Shown: positions 35,125-45,337, counted from the first letter of the stretch. The stretch: DNA of 64,000 nucleotides from an uncultured Lysobacteraceae bacterium (GCA_902825775.1 CADECF010000005.1:1-64000), one strand, 5' to 3'. Notes: generated from the letters alone by a model not told the origin. Translations and numbers: made by a program.

Positions 35125-35504
35125 AGCGGGGCTTGCCCCGCTGCTCTTGAGCTGCTCTGTAGAGCGGAGCTTGCTCCGCTGCTTTTTGTGGTGATCCGTC
35201 ATCCCAGCGAAAGCTGGGACCCATTTTGCTTTTGCTCTTCCGCCGCATCCAGGCGAAAGCCGAGTTCCAGGTAGACGTGGCTCGCGCGTTTCGACGCGGT
35301 TCGCGTCATGAACGCAGCGGAGCAAGCTCCGCTCTACAAAGCCGGAGCCAAGTCACTGGATCTGCGATCCCCGGCCATCGCGCATAGCGCGATGGCGCTC
35401 AGCGCCGCACGAGCCGGTGGCTCGTAAACGCGGCGCTTCGCCCCCGCCGCGCGGGGATGACGGCTTAAAGGCAAGCGCAGCGGGGCAAGCCCCGCTCTAC
35501 AAAG
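35121..35504. repeat. Repeat cluster between ABM-like gene and icd
   Basis: No gene is seen. Units include tagagcggggcttgccccgc (35124-35143), tagagcggagcttgctccgc (35160-35179), a gtcatcccagcgaaagctgg unit (35199-35218), gcagcggagcaagctccgct (35316-35335), the 99-bp repeat at 35350-35448, a cccgccgcgcgggg unit, and gcagcggggcaagccccgct (35477-35496). The density equals that at 1-794 and 54031-54826. Confidence 0.85.
35350..35448. repeat. 99-bp repeat, copy 2 (first copy at 571-669)
   Basis: Differs from 571-669 at one position that I can see. The two copies are 35 kb apart yet nearly identical, while the flanks diverge, which suggests recent copying or ongoing gene conversion. Confidence 0.85.
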
Positions 35505-35534
35505 AAAAAGCCCCGCTGCGTGCGGGGCTCTTTT
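35505..35534 (-). terminator. Terminator downstream of icd
   Basis: On the minus strand gagccccgc-acgca-gcggggct is followed by a T-run (TTTTTC), 20 bp past the icd stop. On the plus strand the other side also has four T residues. Confidence 0.88.
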
Positions 35535-35554
35535 GTGGCGACAACAGCGTGAAA

Positions 35555-36886
<1,332 letters not shown>

Positions 36887-37290
36887 GGGAGGTCTCCTGC
36901 GGTGCCGCGCAACGTACGGCGCGGGCGAGACGCGTATTGTCGCGATTTGTAGGGCGCGGGGCAAAACCGGGGCCGGCGACGGTGCAGCGTTGAGCCAGCA
37001 GGGTGGGTACGCTCGGAATTCGCTGGTTCCCGCTCTCTAAGCCGTCATCCCAGCGTGCCTTGGCACGCACGCTGATCTTTTCCCCTCTAGTCCCCTTTGC
37101 GGGGGATGACGAGTTTTAAGGCCTCGATATCTGTCCTCGTTGAAACTTCAGCAAAAACCATGCCGGCCAATGCGGCCTGTTTTGGCGGCCGGTTGTCCTG
37201 TTTTCGTCATTGGCCGCGTTCACCCTACTACCCAGCAGCATTGAAGCGATCCGCACGACCATGCGGAGCGGGTACGGGGAGAAATGTTGG
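36887..37290. other. Divergent promoter gap between icd and the VpsR-like gene
   Basis: About 400 bp without a credible gene. It contains one gtcatcccagcg..gggggatgac repeat-like stretch (37044-37110). The last 150 bp are less GC-rich, as expected for a promoter region; no clear operator could be picked by eye. Confidence 0.6.
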
Positions 37291-38667
37291 ATGAGCGCGC
37301 AAGCGACTCGTGACGTTATCTATTTCGCCAGCGCGCCGACCAACGGCTCGCCGGCATTGCAGGGTTTGGCCTCTCTGGGCTGGAACCTGCGCCGTGCAGA
37401 CAGCATGTCGGCCGTGCTGAAGATCCTGCGCGGCCATGCCGGCATGCGTTTCGCCGCCCTGATCGACCTGCGCGGCGGCTTCGACGCGCGCGACCTGGCC
37501 GCCCTGGCCCCCATGCTCTCGGCCGGCAACGCCGGCTGGGTGGCCTGCGTGCAGCCCGACCAGTTGACGCTGGAACCGATCCGCCAGCTGATCCGCGACT
37601 ATTGCTACGACTACGTGACGCTGCCCTGCCCCGAGCAGGTGCTGAGCACGGTGATCGGCCACGCCTTCGGCATGGCGTCGCTGTCGCCGCGCATGGTCGA
37701 CGACCCGCCCACCGACGCCAACGACGGCATGATCGGCGAGTGCCCGCCGATGCGCGCCCTGTACCGCGCGCTGCGCAAGTCGGCCCTGACCCAGGCGCCG
37801 GTGTTCATCGCCGGCGAGACCGGCACCGGCAAAGAGCTGGCCGCGCTGGCCATCCACCGCCATTCCTCGCGCCACGACCAGCCGTTCGCCGCGATCAACT
37901 GCGGCGCGATCGCGCAGAACCTGGTGCAGTCGGAACTGTTCGGCTACGAGCGCGGTGCGTTCACCGGCGCGCAGCAGCGCAAGATCGGACGTATCGAGCA
38001 CGCCCATCGCGGCACTTTGTTCCTCGACGAGATCGGTGACCTGCCGCTGGACTGCCAGGCCTCGCTGCTGCGCTTCCTGCAGGAAGGCTGCTTCGAACGC
38101 GTCGGCGGACACGAATCGATCCGGGTCGACGTGCGCATCATCTCGGCGACCCATCAGGACTTGCGCGCGCTGATCGCCGAAGGCCGTTTCCGCGCCGACC
38201 TCTACCACCGGCTGTGCGTGCTGCGCCTGGAACAACCGCCGCTGCGTCAGCGCGGCGACGACATCGTCCGCCTGGCCGAAAGCGCGTTGCGTCGCTACGC
38301 GAACGAAGGCCGGCGCGTGATCCGCGGCTTCTCGCCCTGTGCCATCCACGCCCTGCACACTTACGAATGGCCGGGCAACGTGCGCGAGCTGATCAACCGC
38401 GTGCGCCAAGCCGTGGTGATGGCCGACGGCCGCCTGATCACCGCCGAAGATCTGCACTTGGCCGACGAGCACACCAGCATGCTGCCGCAGACGCTGGAGG
38501 AAGCGCGCAACGCCGCCGAATGCAATGCGATCCAGCAGGCGCTGCGCCGCAATCGTCACCGCCTGATCGATACCGCACGCGACTTGGGCGTATCGCGCGT
38601 TACGCTGTACCGCCTGATGGAACGGCACGGCATGCGCCGGCCGGAATCCGAGGCCGGCGCTGCCTGA
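37291..38667 (+). CDS. VpsR-like sigma-54-dependent transcriptional activator
   Basis: A 458-residue enhancer-binding protein. The N-terminal receiver-like domain (1-140) keeps Asp59 in ALIDLRGG, the position phosphorylated in Vibrio VpsR. A AAA+ domain follows (Walker A GETGTGKE, the sigma-54 contact loop GAFTGA, Walker B LFLDEIGD, RADLYHRL), then a Fis-type helix-turn-helix LIDTARDLGVSRVTLYRL. VpsR-type proteins bind cyclic-di-GMP and switch on matrix genes. GGGGAGA lies just before the ATG. A near-consensus sigma-54 promoter fronts the Fap-like operon 10 kb away, making this a reasonable candidate activator. Confidence 0.86.
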   Translation: MSAQATRDVIYFASAPTNGSPALQGLASLGWNLRRADSMSAVLKILRGHAGMRFAALIDLRGGFDARDLAALAPMLSAGNAGWVACVQPDQLTLEPIRQLIRDYCYDYVTLPCPEQVLSTVIGHAFGMASLSPRMVDDPPTDANDGMIGECPPMRALYRALRKSALTQAPVFIAGETGTGKELAALAIHRHSSRHDQPFAAINCGAIAQNLVQSELFGYERGAFTGAQQRKIGRIEHAHRGTLFLDEIGDLPLDCQASLLRFLQEGCFERVGGHESIRVDVRIISATHQDLRALIAEGRFRADLYHRLCVLRLEQPPLRQRGDDIVRLAESALRRYANEGRRVIRGFSPCAIHALHTYEWPGNVRELINRVRQAVVMADGRLITAEDLHLADEHTSMLPQTLEEARNAAECNAIQQALRRNRHRLIDTARDLGVSRVTLYRLMERHGMRRPESEAGAA

Positions 38668-38682
38668 TTTCAGGAAGTTAGT

Positions 38683-38949
38683 TCACTCCTTCGCAGCCCA
38701 TGGCTTGGTGCACACAATGCCCAAGATCGGCGCGTACACGCACATCTTGCACCAGTGTTGGACCGAGCCATCGCCCATAAGCACATAGAAGCATGTCACG
38801 TAGCCTGTCGGCTCGGGAGCCGGCGTCGCGAATATATCGTGCGGTTCGGCCTGCACTGTCGCAGCCGCCGCGGACAGAATCGCCATGAACAGCGAGGTGG
38901 TGGTCTTGCTTGCTTTACGAAACGTTTTGGATTGCGCGGAGCGATTCAT
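38683..38949 (-). CDS. Small secreted cysteine protein, paralogue 1
   Basis: An 88-residue protein with a Sec signal peptide (Arg/Lys-rich start, hydrophobic core FMAILSAAAATVQA, cleavage after VQA). The mature part holds the motif W-C-x-x-C-x(5)-I-L-G-x-x-C (WCKMCVYAPILGIVC) near the end, plus one earlier Cys. The same motif occurs in paralogue 2 at 39053-39343. Not a family I recognise. It is convergent with the VpsR-like gene with only 15 bp between stops. Confidence 0.65.
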   Translation of the reverse strand: MNRSAQSKTFRKASKTTTSLFMAILSAAAATVQAEPHDIFATPAPEPTGYVTCFYVLMGDGSVQHWCKMCVYAPILGIVCTKPWAAKE

Positions 38950-39000
38950 GTGAACCTCTTTTTCTTGATATCGAATGTCTTGGCGAGACCGCCGGGCCGG

Positions 39001-39038
39001 GCATGCGCCGGCCCGAATCCGAGACCGGCGCTGCTTAG
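39001..39038. repeat. Copy of the VpsR-like gene tail
   Basis: gcatgcgccggcccgaatcc and the following gagaccggcgctgcttag match the last 37 bases of the VpsR-like gene (38631-38667) with four or five changes. It lies beyond the stop of paralogue 2 exactly as the real tail lies beyond the stop of paralogue 1, showing that the duplicated unit included the regulator's 3' end. Confidence 0.85.
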
Positions 39039-39052
39039 TACTGGGGGCAGGC

Positions 39053-39343
39053 TCAATCGCCAGCCGGGTTCGACTGGGCGATGACGTAGTAGGCTCCTGT
39101 GCAATACGTCCCCAGGATCGATAGCGAGAAGCAGTGGTTGCACTGCCATGCTTTCCAAGGGAAGTTATTCCCCGATTGGACAACGTGGCATTTCATTGCA
39201 GTCGTCGGTTCGGCGGGGCCCATCGTGAGCGGCGTTTGCGCGTTGGCGGGAGCGCCGACGATCGCCGCAGACATGATCACGACCACTGCCGCCGCGAAAG
39301 AGTTTCTGGCCTTGCGAAACTTTTCGGATTGCATCTTGCGCAT
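39053..39343 (-). CDS. Small secreted cysteine protein, paralogue 2
   Basis: A 96-residue protein with a signal peptide (cleavage after ANA near residue 35) and the same Cys motif as paralogue 1: W-Q-C-N-H-C-x(5)-I-L-G-T-Y-C. Both N-termini share a FRKA stretch before the hydrophobic core. Conservation is strongest around the Cys motif, suggesting a disulfide-bonded or metal-binding mini-domain. AGGAGA precedes the ATG at 39343. Divergent from the Ser/Thr kinase gene. Confidence 0.65.
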   Translation of the reverse strand: MRKMQSEKFRKARNSFAAAVVVIMSAAIVGAPANAQTPLTMGPAEPTTAMKCHVVQSGNNFPWKAWQCNHCFSLSILGTYCTGAYYVIAQSNPAGD

Positions 39344-39496
39344 ACGTTTCTCCTCGCTCGTTGAAAGGCGCCCGAACGGTTCCGCCGGGCTCCAGTAAGA
39401 CGGGTTCTTTCTCCAGACCTGGCCATGGCTGCAGCGCCTGGCCGTCGTCTGCGCGCGATCGCATAGAATCCGCCGTTGCGGGACCGGGGACGAGGC

Positions 39497-42247
39497 ATGG
39501 GCGCAGATCGCTGGCAACGGATCAGGGAACTGTTCGATCGCTTCGCGGATATGCCGCGCGAGCAATGGCGGCCGCAGTTGGCCGAAGCCTGCGGCGGCGA
39601 TCCGGCGCTTGAGCGTGAAGTCCTGGCGCTGCTGGAGGCGGATGCGGATACCGCTTTCAGGCCCCGCGAAATGCTGGCCCGGCAATTGAACGAATTCGAC
39701 GGCCAGGCCGAAAACCAAGCCGAGCAAAGCCTGGCCGGCACGCGACTGGGGCCGTTCCGCCTGGTGCGGCCGATCGGCCGCGGCGGCATGGGCGCGGTCT
39801 GGCTGGCCGACCGCGCCGACGGCGAGTACGCGCAACAGGTCGCGATCAAACTGGTCCGCAGCACCTGGGACAGCGCCGAGCTGCATGCGCGCTTCCGCAG
39901 CGAGCGACAAATGCTGGCAGATCTGCATCATCAGAACATCGCCAGTCTTGTCGACGGCGGCGTCACCGACGACGGCAAGCCCTGGCTGGCGCTGGAATAC
40001 GTCGACGGCATCGACCTATGCCTTTATGCCGAACAGCAACGGCTCGATTTGCGGCAGCGCGTCGACCTGTTCCTGACCGCCTGCGCCGCCGTGTCGCATG
40101 CGCATGCCCACTTGATCGTGCATCGCGACTTGAAGCCTTCCAACATCCTGGTGCGCCGCGACGGCATGGTGAAGCTGCTGGATTTCGGCATCGCCAAACT
40201 GATCGACGCGTCGGACGCGCAGACGACGGTGCTGCGCGCGTTCACGCCCGAATACGCCGCGCCCGAACAGATCCGCGGCGATGCGGTCACCACCGCCATC
40301 GACATCTACACGCTGGGCTTGCTGCTGTACGAGCTGCTGACCGGCCGCCGGCCGTACGCGCTCGACCAGACGACGCCATCGGCCTACGAACGCGCCGTGC
40401 TGGAACAGACGCCTACCCGCCCCAGCCAGGCGGTCACGCATAACGACGGGAACGGAACGGCCGCCGCCCGCGCCGCGCAGCGCCGCCTGACGCCGCACAG
40501 CCTGAAGCGGGAACTGCGCGGCGATCTCGATGCGATCGTGTTGAAGGCACTGCGCAAGGAGCCCGAGCAGCGCTACGCCTCGGTGCAGGACATGGCCGCC
40601 GATCTTCGCGCCTGGCAGCAGCGCCGCCCGGTCGCGGCACGGCGCGGCGGCTGGCGCTACGACGCGGCGCGCTTCCTGCAACGGCACGCCGTGGCCGCAG
40701 GCATGGCCGTGGTCGCCGTCCTGGCGTTATGCGGGGGCTTGGGCGTGGCGCTGTGGCAAGCCCAGCAGGCGCGCTTGCAGCGCGATGTGGCGGTGGCCGA
40801 GAGCGCCAAATCGCGCGCCGTACTCGAATTCATGAGTGGACTGTTCGAGTTGGCCGACCCGGACAAGGCGCGCGGCAACCAAGTCACGGCGCGCGAGCTG
40901 CTGACGCGCGGCGCCGAGCGGATCCGCGGACAGTTTTCGCAGCAGCCGGCGGTGCGCGCCGAGCTGCTCACGGCGATCGCCGGCGCGCAGGAAGGCCTCG
41001 GGCTTTATGCCGAAGCGCTGCCGCTGGCGGAGGAAGCGTCGCGACTGACGCGCGATCTGCGCAGGCCTGCGTTGCACCGCGCAGCCGAAATCGATCGCGT
41101 GCAGATCCTGCATCGGCTCGGCCGCTATCGGGAAGCGCTGACGCTGCTCGAGCCGCTGCGTTCCGGCCCCGCGCCGGCGGATCGCGATGCGGAGGCCGCG
41201 CTGGCCGAAGTGGAATACCGGCGCGCCTTGACGCTGCAGGCCTTGAACCGTTTCGACGAGGCCGACCGGGCCTATGCGCGCGCCTATCGCGAGCAACTGC
41301 GTTTGTACGGCGCGGCGGACCGGCGCGCGCAGGATACGGCCATGCGTTACGTCACGCTGCTGATGCTGCGCGACCACCCCGCGCAAGCGGCGCGGCTGGC
41401 GCGCGAAACGCTGACCGCGGTGCGCGGCAGCGCCGGCAAGACCGATCCGCATCTGGCGCAAGCCATCGACACGCTGGCGATGGTGTTGTCCAACACGGGC
41501 CCCTTGTCGGAGGCCGAGACGCTGCGGCGCGAAGAGATCGCGATCCGGAGAGCCTCGCAAGGTGCGGAGCACCCGGACACCGTCGGCGCGTTCAACGACC
41601 TGGGCTCGGTGCAGTACGCGCAACGCCGGTTCGCGGAAGCGGCGGAAAGTTTTCGCCAGGTGCTGGCGCACCGGCGCACGAAATTCGGCAATGCGCATCC
41701 CTCGGTCGCCCTGGTAGCCAACAATCTGGCCAACTGCGAATTGGAATTGAACCATCCCGGCACCGCCCTACCGCTGGCGCGGGAAGCGTTGCGGATCCGC
41801 ATGGCGCTGTACGGGCCCAAGCATCACGGTACGGCTTCTTCGTTGCTGACCCTGGGCGCGATCGAACTGGACATGGGCGAGTACGGCGCCGGCGAACGTC
41901 ATCTGCGGCAAGCGCTGGACGCTTACGACGCCACGCTGGGGCCGAATAACGCCTTCGCACTGCCTGCGCTGCGCGAACTCGCTCGTGCCGAACTCCTTTC
42001 CGGGCGCGCGGATCCCGCATGCGCCACCGCCGAGCGCGCGTACGCGCTCGCGCAGGCGGGCGACGACGATCCGGCCAAGCGCGCGTACGTCAGCGCGCTG
42101 CGTGCGGCGTGTTGGGCCTGGCGCGGGCAATCGCAGGCGAAGGCCACGCTCGCCGTCGATCTGGAACTGTTGCGGCGGGAATGGGGGAACGACGATCGCC
42201 GTACGCGCAAGATCGATGCGTTGAACCGCGCTGTCGCGTCCCGATAA
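39497..42247 (+). CDS. Transmembrane Ser/Thr protein kinase with C-terminal TPRs
   Basis: A 916-residue Hanks-type kinase. The kinase domain (about 80-380) has GRGGMGAVW, the ATP-site Lys in VAIKLV, HRDLKPSNILV, LLDFGIAKL and YAAPEQIRG. A single membrane segment (about 398-420, AAGMAVVAVLALCGG) leads to an extracytoplasmic half of about 490 residues made of tetratricopeptide units (for example HPDTVGAFNDLGSVQYAQRRFAEA). A short N-terminal part (WQRIRELFDRFADMP..R) is typical of kinases that pair with ECF sigma factors, but none is seen here. It is divergent from paralogue 2 of the small Cys proteins. Confidence 0.88.
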   Translation: MGADRWQRIRELFDRFADMPREQWRPQLAEACGGDPALEREVLALLEADADTAFRPREMLARQLNEFDGQAENQAEQSLAGTRLGPFRLVRPIGRGGMGAVWLADRADGEYAQQVAIKLVRSTWDSAELHARFRSERQMLADLHHQNIASLVDGGVTDDGKPWLALEYVDGIDLCLYAEQQRLDLRQRVDLFLTACAAVSHAHAHLIVHRDLKPSNILVRRDGMVKLLDFGIAKLIDASDAQTTVLRAFTPEYAAPEQIRGDAVTTAIDIYTLGLLLYELLTGRRPYALDQTTPSAYERAVLEQTPTRPSQAVTHNDGNGTAAARAAQRRLTPHSLKRELRGDLDAIVLKALRKEPEQRYASVQDMAADLRAWQQRRPVAARRGGWRYDAARFLQRHAVAAGMAVVAVLALCGGLGVALWQAQQARLQRDVAVAESAKSRAVLEFMSGLFELADPDKARGNQVTARELLTRGAERIRGQFSQQPAVRAELLTAIAGAQEGLGLYAEALPLAEEASRLTRDLRRPALHRAAEIDRVQILHRLGRYREALTLLEPLRSGPAPADRDAEAALAEVEYRRALTLQALNRFDEADRAYARAYREQLRLYGAADRRAQDTAMRYVTLLMLRDHPAQAARLARETLTAVRGSAGKTDPHLAQAIDTLAMVLSNTGPLSEAETLRREEIAIRRASQGAEHPDTVGAFNDLGSVQYAQRRFAEAAESFRQVLAHRRTKFGNAHPSVALVANNLANCELELNHPGTALPLAREALRIRMALYGPKHHGTASSLLTLGAIELDMGEYGAGERHLRQALDAYDATLGPNNAFALPALRELARAELLSGRADPACATAERAYALAQAGDDDPAKRAYVSALRAACWAWRGQSQAKATLAVDLELLRREWGNDDRRTRKIDALNRAVASR

Positions 42248-42272
42248 GCGACGGATAAGATTTGTGGAGGCA

Positions 42273-42414
42273 CTGTTGTAGGAGCGGCTCTTGTGGGAGC
42301 GGCTCTTGTGGGAGCGGCTTCAGCCGCGATCTTTTGCTCTTTGCCTGTCATCCCGAGCGCAGCGAGGGATCTGCTTTGTCGACGAAGCAGATCCCTCGCT
42401 GCGCTCGGGATGAC
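42273..42414. repeat. Two palindromic repeats between the kinase gene and the amyloid operon
   Basis: Bases 42277-42330 contain three tandem gtaggagcggct / gtgggagcggct starts ending in a half copy of the riboswitch-type element. Bases 42347-42414 are a nearly perfect 68-bp palindrome: gtcatcccgagcgcagcgag and ctcgctgcgctcgggatgac at the ends and gatctgctt..aagcagatc inside. The second can act as a terminator-like barrier between the convergent genes. Confidence 0.88.
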
Positions 42415-42433
42415 AAGCAGAAAGAAAGCGCGG

Positions 42434-43756
42434 TCAGAACCCGCGCGAAGCGCGGAACGACATCACGAAATTCGGCGCGTCCGGCGTGAGGCCGTTGGCC
42501 ATCTGCGCGTTCAGCGACCAACCCGACGGCAGCAGATAGCTGGCGCCGACATTGAATGTCGTCGTCGTCGTGGAGCTGCCCGCGACGCGGCTGTAATCGT
42601 CGCCGCCATCGGGTTTGATATGCGTCGCGCCCGCCGCCGACGCCGCGACGCTGAAACTGACCGCGGCGCGGTCGTTCAACGCGATCGCCAGGCCGCCGCT
42701 GAGCTGGTACGGATTGCCCAGCTTGACCTTGGCCGGCTGCACCTGACCGACCACCGGCGAGATGTCGTCGAAGCTGCCGGGCAGGTTGTAGGTGTAACCC
42801 AGGTTGCCGAACAGGATCACCGGGTCGTAAGTGCGCAACGCGGACACGTTGGCGGTCACGCTCCACAAGCCGCTGCCGGTGGGCAGATCTTCGGGCACGT
42901 TGAGGTTGTTGTTGTTGTCGTCCGGCGCGATGAGCTTGAGGCCGAAGGGATCGCGTCCGGTAGGCGAACGCACGCGCAGGCTGGCCACCAGATCGGGCCA
43001 ACGCGCCGATTCCTTCACCAGCTGGTAATAGCCGGCGACGCTGACATCGCCCAGGCCGCTGGAGCTCTTGGTCACCTCGCTGATCGAAGTGGATGCGCCG
43101 CCCGCGCCGCCGCTGACGAATCGGCTGGTGCGATAGACGTAAGGAATGTTCGCTTCCAGATTGATGCGGTCGGTGATGCCGTAACGGCCGGTGATGTCGG
43201 TGGTCAGCACCGAGGCCTTGGTCTGGTCGAGGTTGATCGTGCCCAGGAAGATCGCATCCAGCGCCAGGAAGCCGCTCAAAGCCAGCTGGCGGCGGTCGTA
43301 ATAGCTGAAGTTGGTACCGACATCGACCGTGAACCGGCGCTCGAACAGCGGCGCATGCTCCTGCACCACCAGCGCCTTCTCCTGCTCGCGGCGTTCTGTG
43401 TCGTCGACTTTCTGGTCCTGGCCGATCTGCTGCGCGACCGGCGCGCCGGCGGGCGCAGGTTGCTGCGGTTGTTGCGGATCCTGCGCCTGCAGCTCCTGTG
43501 GCGGTTGCTGCGCCACTGCCGTCTGCGGATCGTCCACGCCGCGGCCGCGCATGCCCAGTTCGAGGAATTCCACTTGCGCGCGCAACCGCTCGATCTCGAG
43601 TTGCTGCTGGGAAACGCGCGACTCCAACCGGTCGAGCTGCTGGCGCACGTCGCTGGCGACTGTCGTCTGCCCATCGACGCCGGCAGACTGCTGTGCGTGA
43701 GCCGGGAGGCTGAGCGCGAAGGCGATGGCGAAAGCGAGGGTCGTTTGCCGCAGCAT
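42434..43756 (-). CDS. fapF: FapF-like outer membrane amyloid secretion porin
   Basis: A 440-residue protein with a signal peptide (cleavage after AHA near 21), an N-terminal coiled coil (about 34-75: VRQQLDRLESRVSQQQLEIE and on), a Gln/Pro-rich linker (about 80-115), and a long C-terminal beta-barrel region ending in Phe. In Pseudomonas, FapF is a trimeric pore with just this coiled-coil-linker-barrel order and exports the amyloid subunits. It is the last gene of the operon, as fapF is. The final 'RASRGF' fits an outer-membrane insertion signal. Confidence 0.75.
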   Translation of the reverse strand: MLRQTTLAFAIAFALSLPAHAQQSAGVDGQTTVASDVRQQLDRLESRVSQQQLEIERLRAQVEFLELGMRGRGVDDPQTAVAQQPPQELQAQDPQQPQQPAPAGAPVAQQIGQDQKVDDTERREQEKALVVQEHAPLFERRFTVDVGTNFSYYDRRQLALSGFLALDAIFLGTINLDQTKASVLTTDITGRYGITDRINLEANIPYVYRTSRFVSGGAGGASTSISEVTKSSSGLGDVSVAGYYQLVKESARWPDLVASLRVRSPTGRDPFGLKLIAPDDNNNNLNVPEDLPTGSGLWSVTANVSALRTYDPVILFGNLGYTYNLPGSFDDISPVVGQVQPAKVKLGNPYQLSGGLAIALNDRAAVSFSVAASAAGATHIKPDGGDDYSRVAGSSTTTTTFNVGASYLLPSGWSLNAQMANGLTPDAPNFVMSFRASRGF

Positions 43757-43796
43757 GGCTGTCCCTGATTGGAATGTCCGGAGAAAAGAAGGCCAT

Positions 43797-43823
43797 GACG
43801 CCGCGCGTCCGGCGGCGTCTTTT
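43797..43823. terminator. Stem-loop between the fapE-like and fapF-like genes
   Basis: gacgccgc-gcgtccg-gcggcgtc followed on the plus strand by TTTT. For the minus-strand operon it is an intercistronic hairpin that could lower or stabilise downstream message. Confidence 0.55.
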
Positions 43824-43841
43824 GCATCCACTCGACAAGAA

Positions 43842-44612
43842 TTAACGCGGCAGCTGGCTCAATCCGGCCAATGCCTGGTACACGCCCATCTGCTGCTGCT
43901 GCAGCGCGGGCATGGCGGCAGTCTGCATCTGCAGCTGCATGGTGTTGCTGCCGAGCTGGTCCTGGCCGGCGACGCGTGCGGCCTGCATGATGCCGCCGTT
44001 GGCGCCGGAGACCACACTCTGGCTGAGCATGCCGCTGGGCGCGGAGAGGCCGAGCCTGGCGCCGCCGCCTTCGAACGACACGCTGGCGATCATGCTGCCG
44101 TTCGTGCTGCTGCTCGAGGTCTGGCCGTTGAAGTTGCCGCCCGCGGTCGAGTGCGGCGTGAAGCTGATCGCGGTGAGGTTGGCGAACTTGTTGCCGTCGC
44201 CGGCGATCTGCACGACCTGGCCGACGCCGTTCACCGAGACCTGGTCGCCGCCGACCGCCGAGCCGTTGCTCAGGCCGGAGCCGGCGCCGCCGCTGGCCTG
44301 CGCATCGCTGCGCGTGTCGACCTGCACGCTGAAGCTGCCATTGCTGTTGCGCTGGATCTGCAGCGTGCCCGCGGCGCTCAGATTGCCCTCGGCGGTGCGC
44401 CAGTTGGACAGCAACTCGATACGCAACCCGACCAGCATGTCGGCGCCATAGAACTTGCCGCTGATGCGGCTGAGGGTGTCCTCATCGACCACTTCCACCC
44501 TGACAGGTTTGATCGCCGGGGCGACGGAAGGCTGGGCGGCCTCGGCTTGCGCCGAGGCCGCCATCCCTACGAGGGTCCCGAACAAAGCGAGGGGGAGAGT
44601 TCGTGTGTTCAT
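43842..44612 (-). CDS. Secreted protein in FapE position of the amyloid operon
   Basis: A 256-residue exported protein (signal peptide cleavage after AQA near 23). The N-terminal part has ordered sequence (VRVEVVDEDTLSRISGKFYG); the centre is very rich in Gly, Ser, Asn and Gln (GNFNGQTSSSSTNGSMIAS); the C-terminus has a Gln/Met-rich stretch. Length and place match FapE of Pseudomonas (about 250 residues, between fapD and fapF), a minor fibre or export component. I could not confirm homology by motif, so the symbol is left empty. Confidence 0.65.
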   Translation of the reverse strand: MNTRTLPLALFGTLVGMAASAQAEAAQPSVAPAIKPVRVEVVDEDTLSRISGKFYGADMLVGLRIELLSNWRTAEGNLSAAGTLQIQRNSNGSFSVQVDTRSDAQASGGAGSGLSNGSAVGGDQVSVNGVGQVVQIAGDGNKFANLTAISFTPHSTAGGNFNGQTSSSSTNGSMIASVSFEGGGARLGLSAPSGMLSQSVVSGANGGIMQAARVAGQDQLGSNTMQLQMQTAAMPALQQQQMGVYQALAGLSQLPR

Positions 44613-44623
44613 GGCGCACCTCG

Positions 44624-45337
44624 TTAAAGATAATCCGCGCGCATCAGCCCGAATTCGAGCACTGGCGGTGGGGTTGTCGCGCGGTCCAGCACATCCATGC
44701 GGCGCTTGAGCGCCTGGGATCCACGGTCACGCATCAGGAATGAATCGGCCAGCATGGGCTTGTCGCCGACCACGGCGAGCACCACCCCATTCCAGCCTTT
44801 CACGAAATCTTTTTCGTACACCACGCGGTGGCCCAGCGCCGGATCGGCGATGAACACGCGTCCTGCCGAAGCGCCCTTCACCAGCACGAAGTGCCGGTAG
44901 CCGCGCACTTCCATCAACGCGATGACCGGCATTTGCAGCTGGTACAACGCGTCGGGCTTGATCCGGTAGCCATGGGCGCGCATGCCGATGCTTTCGACAT
45001 AACGTTTCATGTCGAGCATCGAGAAGCCGTTCTTGACGACTTCCTTGGGATCGGCGCCGACCAGCATCTTCTCGATCAGCCCGGTCTCGGTCACTTGCAT
45101 GCCGTAGCCGTAGAGCAGCAGCGTCGCCAGCGCGGCCGAGCCGCAGCTGAAGTCGTAATGCTGCTGCATCATTTCGCGGTAGCGCAGGTCGCGGAAGGTC
45201 TTGACGGGCTTGATGACCGGCGCGCTGCCGAAGCGGGTGGCATCGATCGCCGTCTGCGCCATGCCCAGTCCCGGCAGGCCGATCAAACCGGCCAGCAGCA
45301 GGATCTGCGGTATCGCGAATCGCAACGGCAAACGCAT
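44624..45337 (-). CDS. fapD: FapD-like C39-family peptidase
   Basis: A 237-residue exported protein of the C39 papain-like fold. The catalytic Cys is in QQHYDFSCGSAALATLL, the His in GYRHFVLVKG, and the Asp in IADPALGH. It has a signal sequence and no ABC-transporter domain, as in FapD, the peptidase required for Fap export. AAGGAG lies 9 bases before ATG 45337; a GTG at 45343 would be only 3 bases from it, so 45337 was chosen. It lies 11 bp from the next gene, so the pair is co-translated. Confidence 0.85.
   Translation of the reverse strand: MRLPLRFAIPQILLLAGLIGLPGLGMAQTAIDATRFGSAPVIKPVKTFRDLRYREMMQQHYDFSCGSAALATLLLYGYGMQVTETGLIEKMLVGADPKEVVKNGFSMLDMKRYVESIGMRAHGYRIKPDALYQLQMPVIALMEVRGYRHFVLVKGASAGRVFIADPALGHRVVYEKDFVKGWNGVVLAVVGDKPMLADSFLMRDRGSQALKRRMDVLDRATTPPPVLEFGLMRADYL

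Noticed and set aside
39476-39496. Upstream start for the Ser/Thr kinase
   Set aside because: The added seven residues (Arg/Gly-rich) are not family-like; MGADRWQRIREL is the usual opening.
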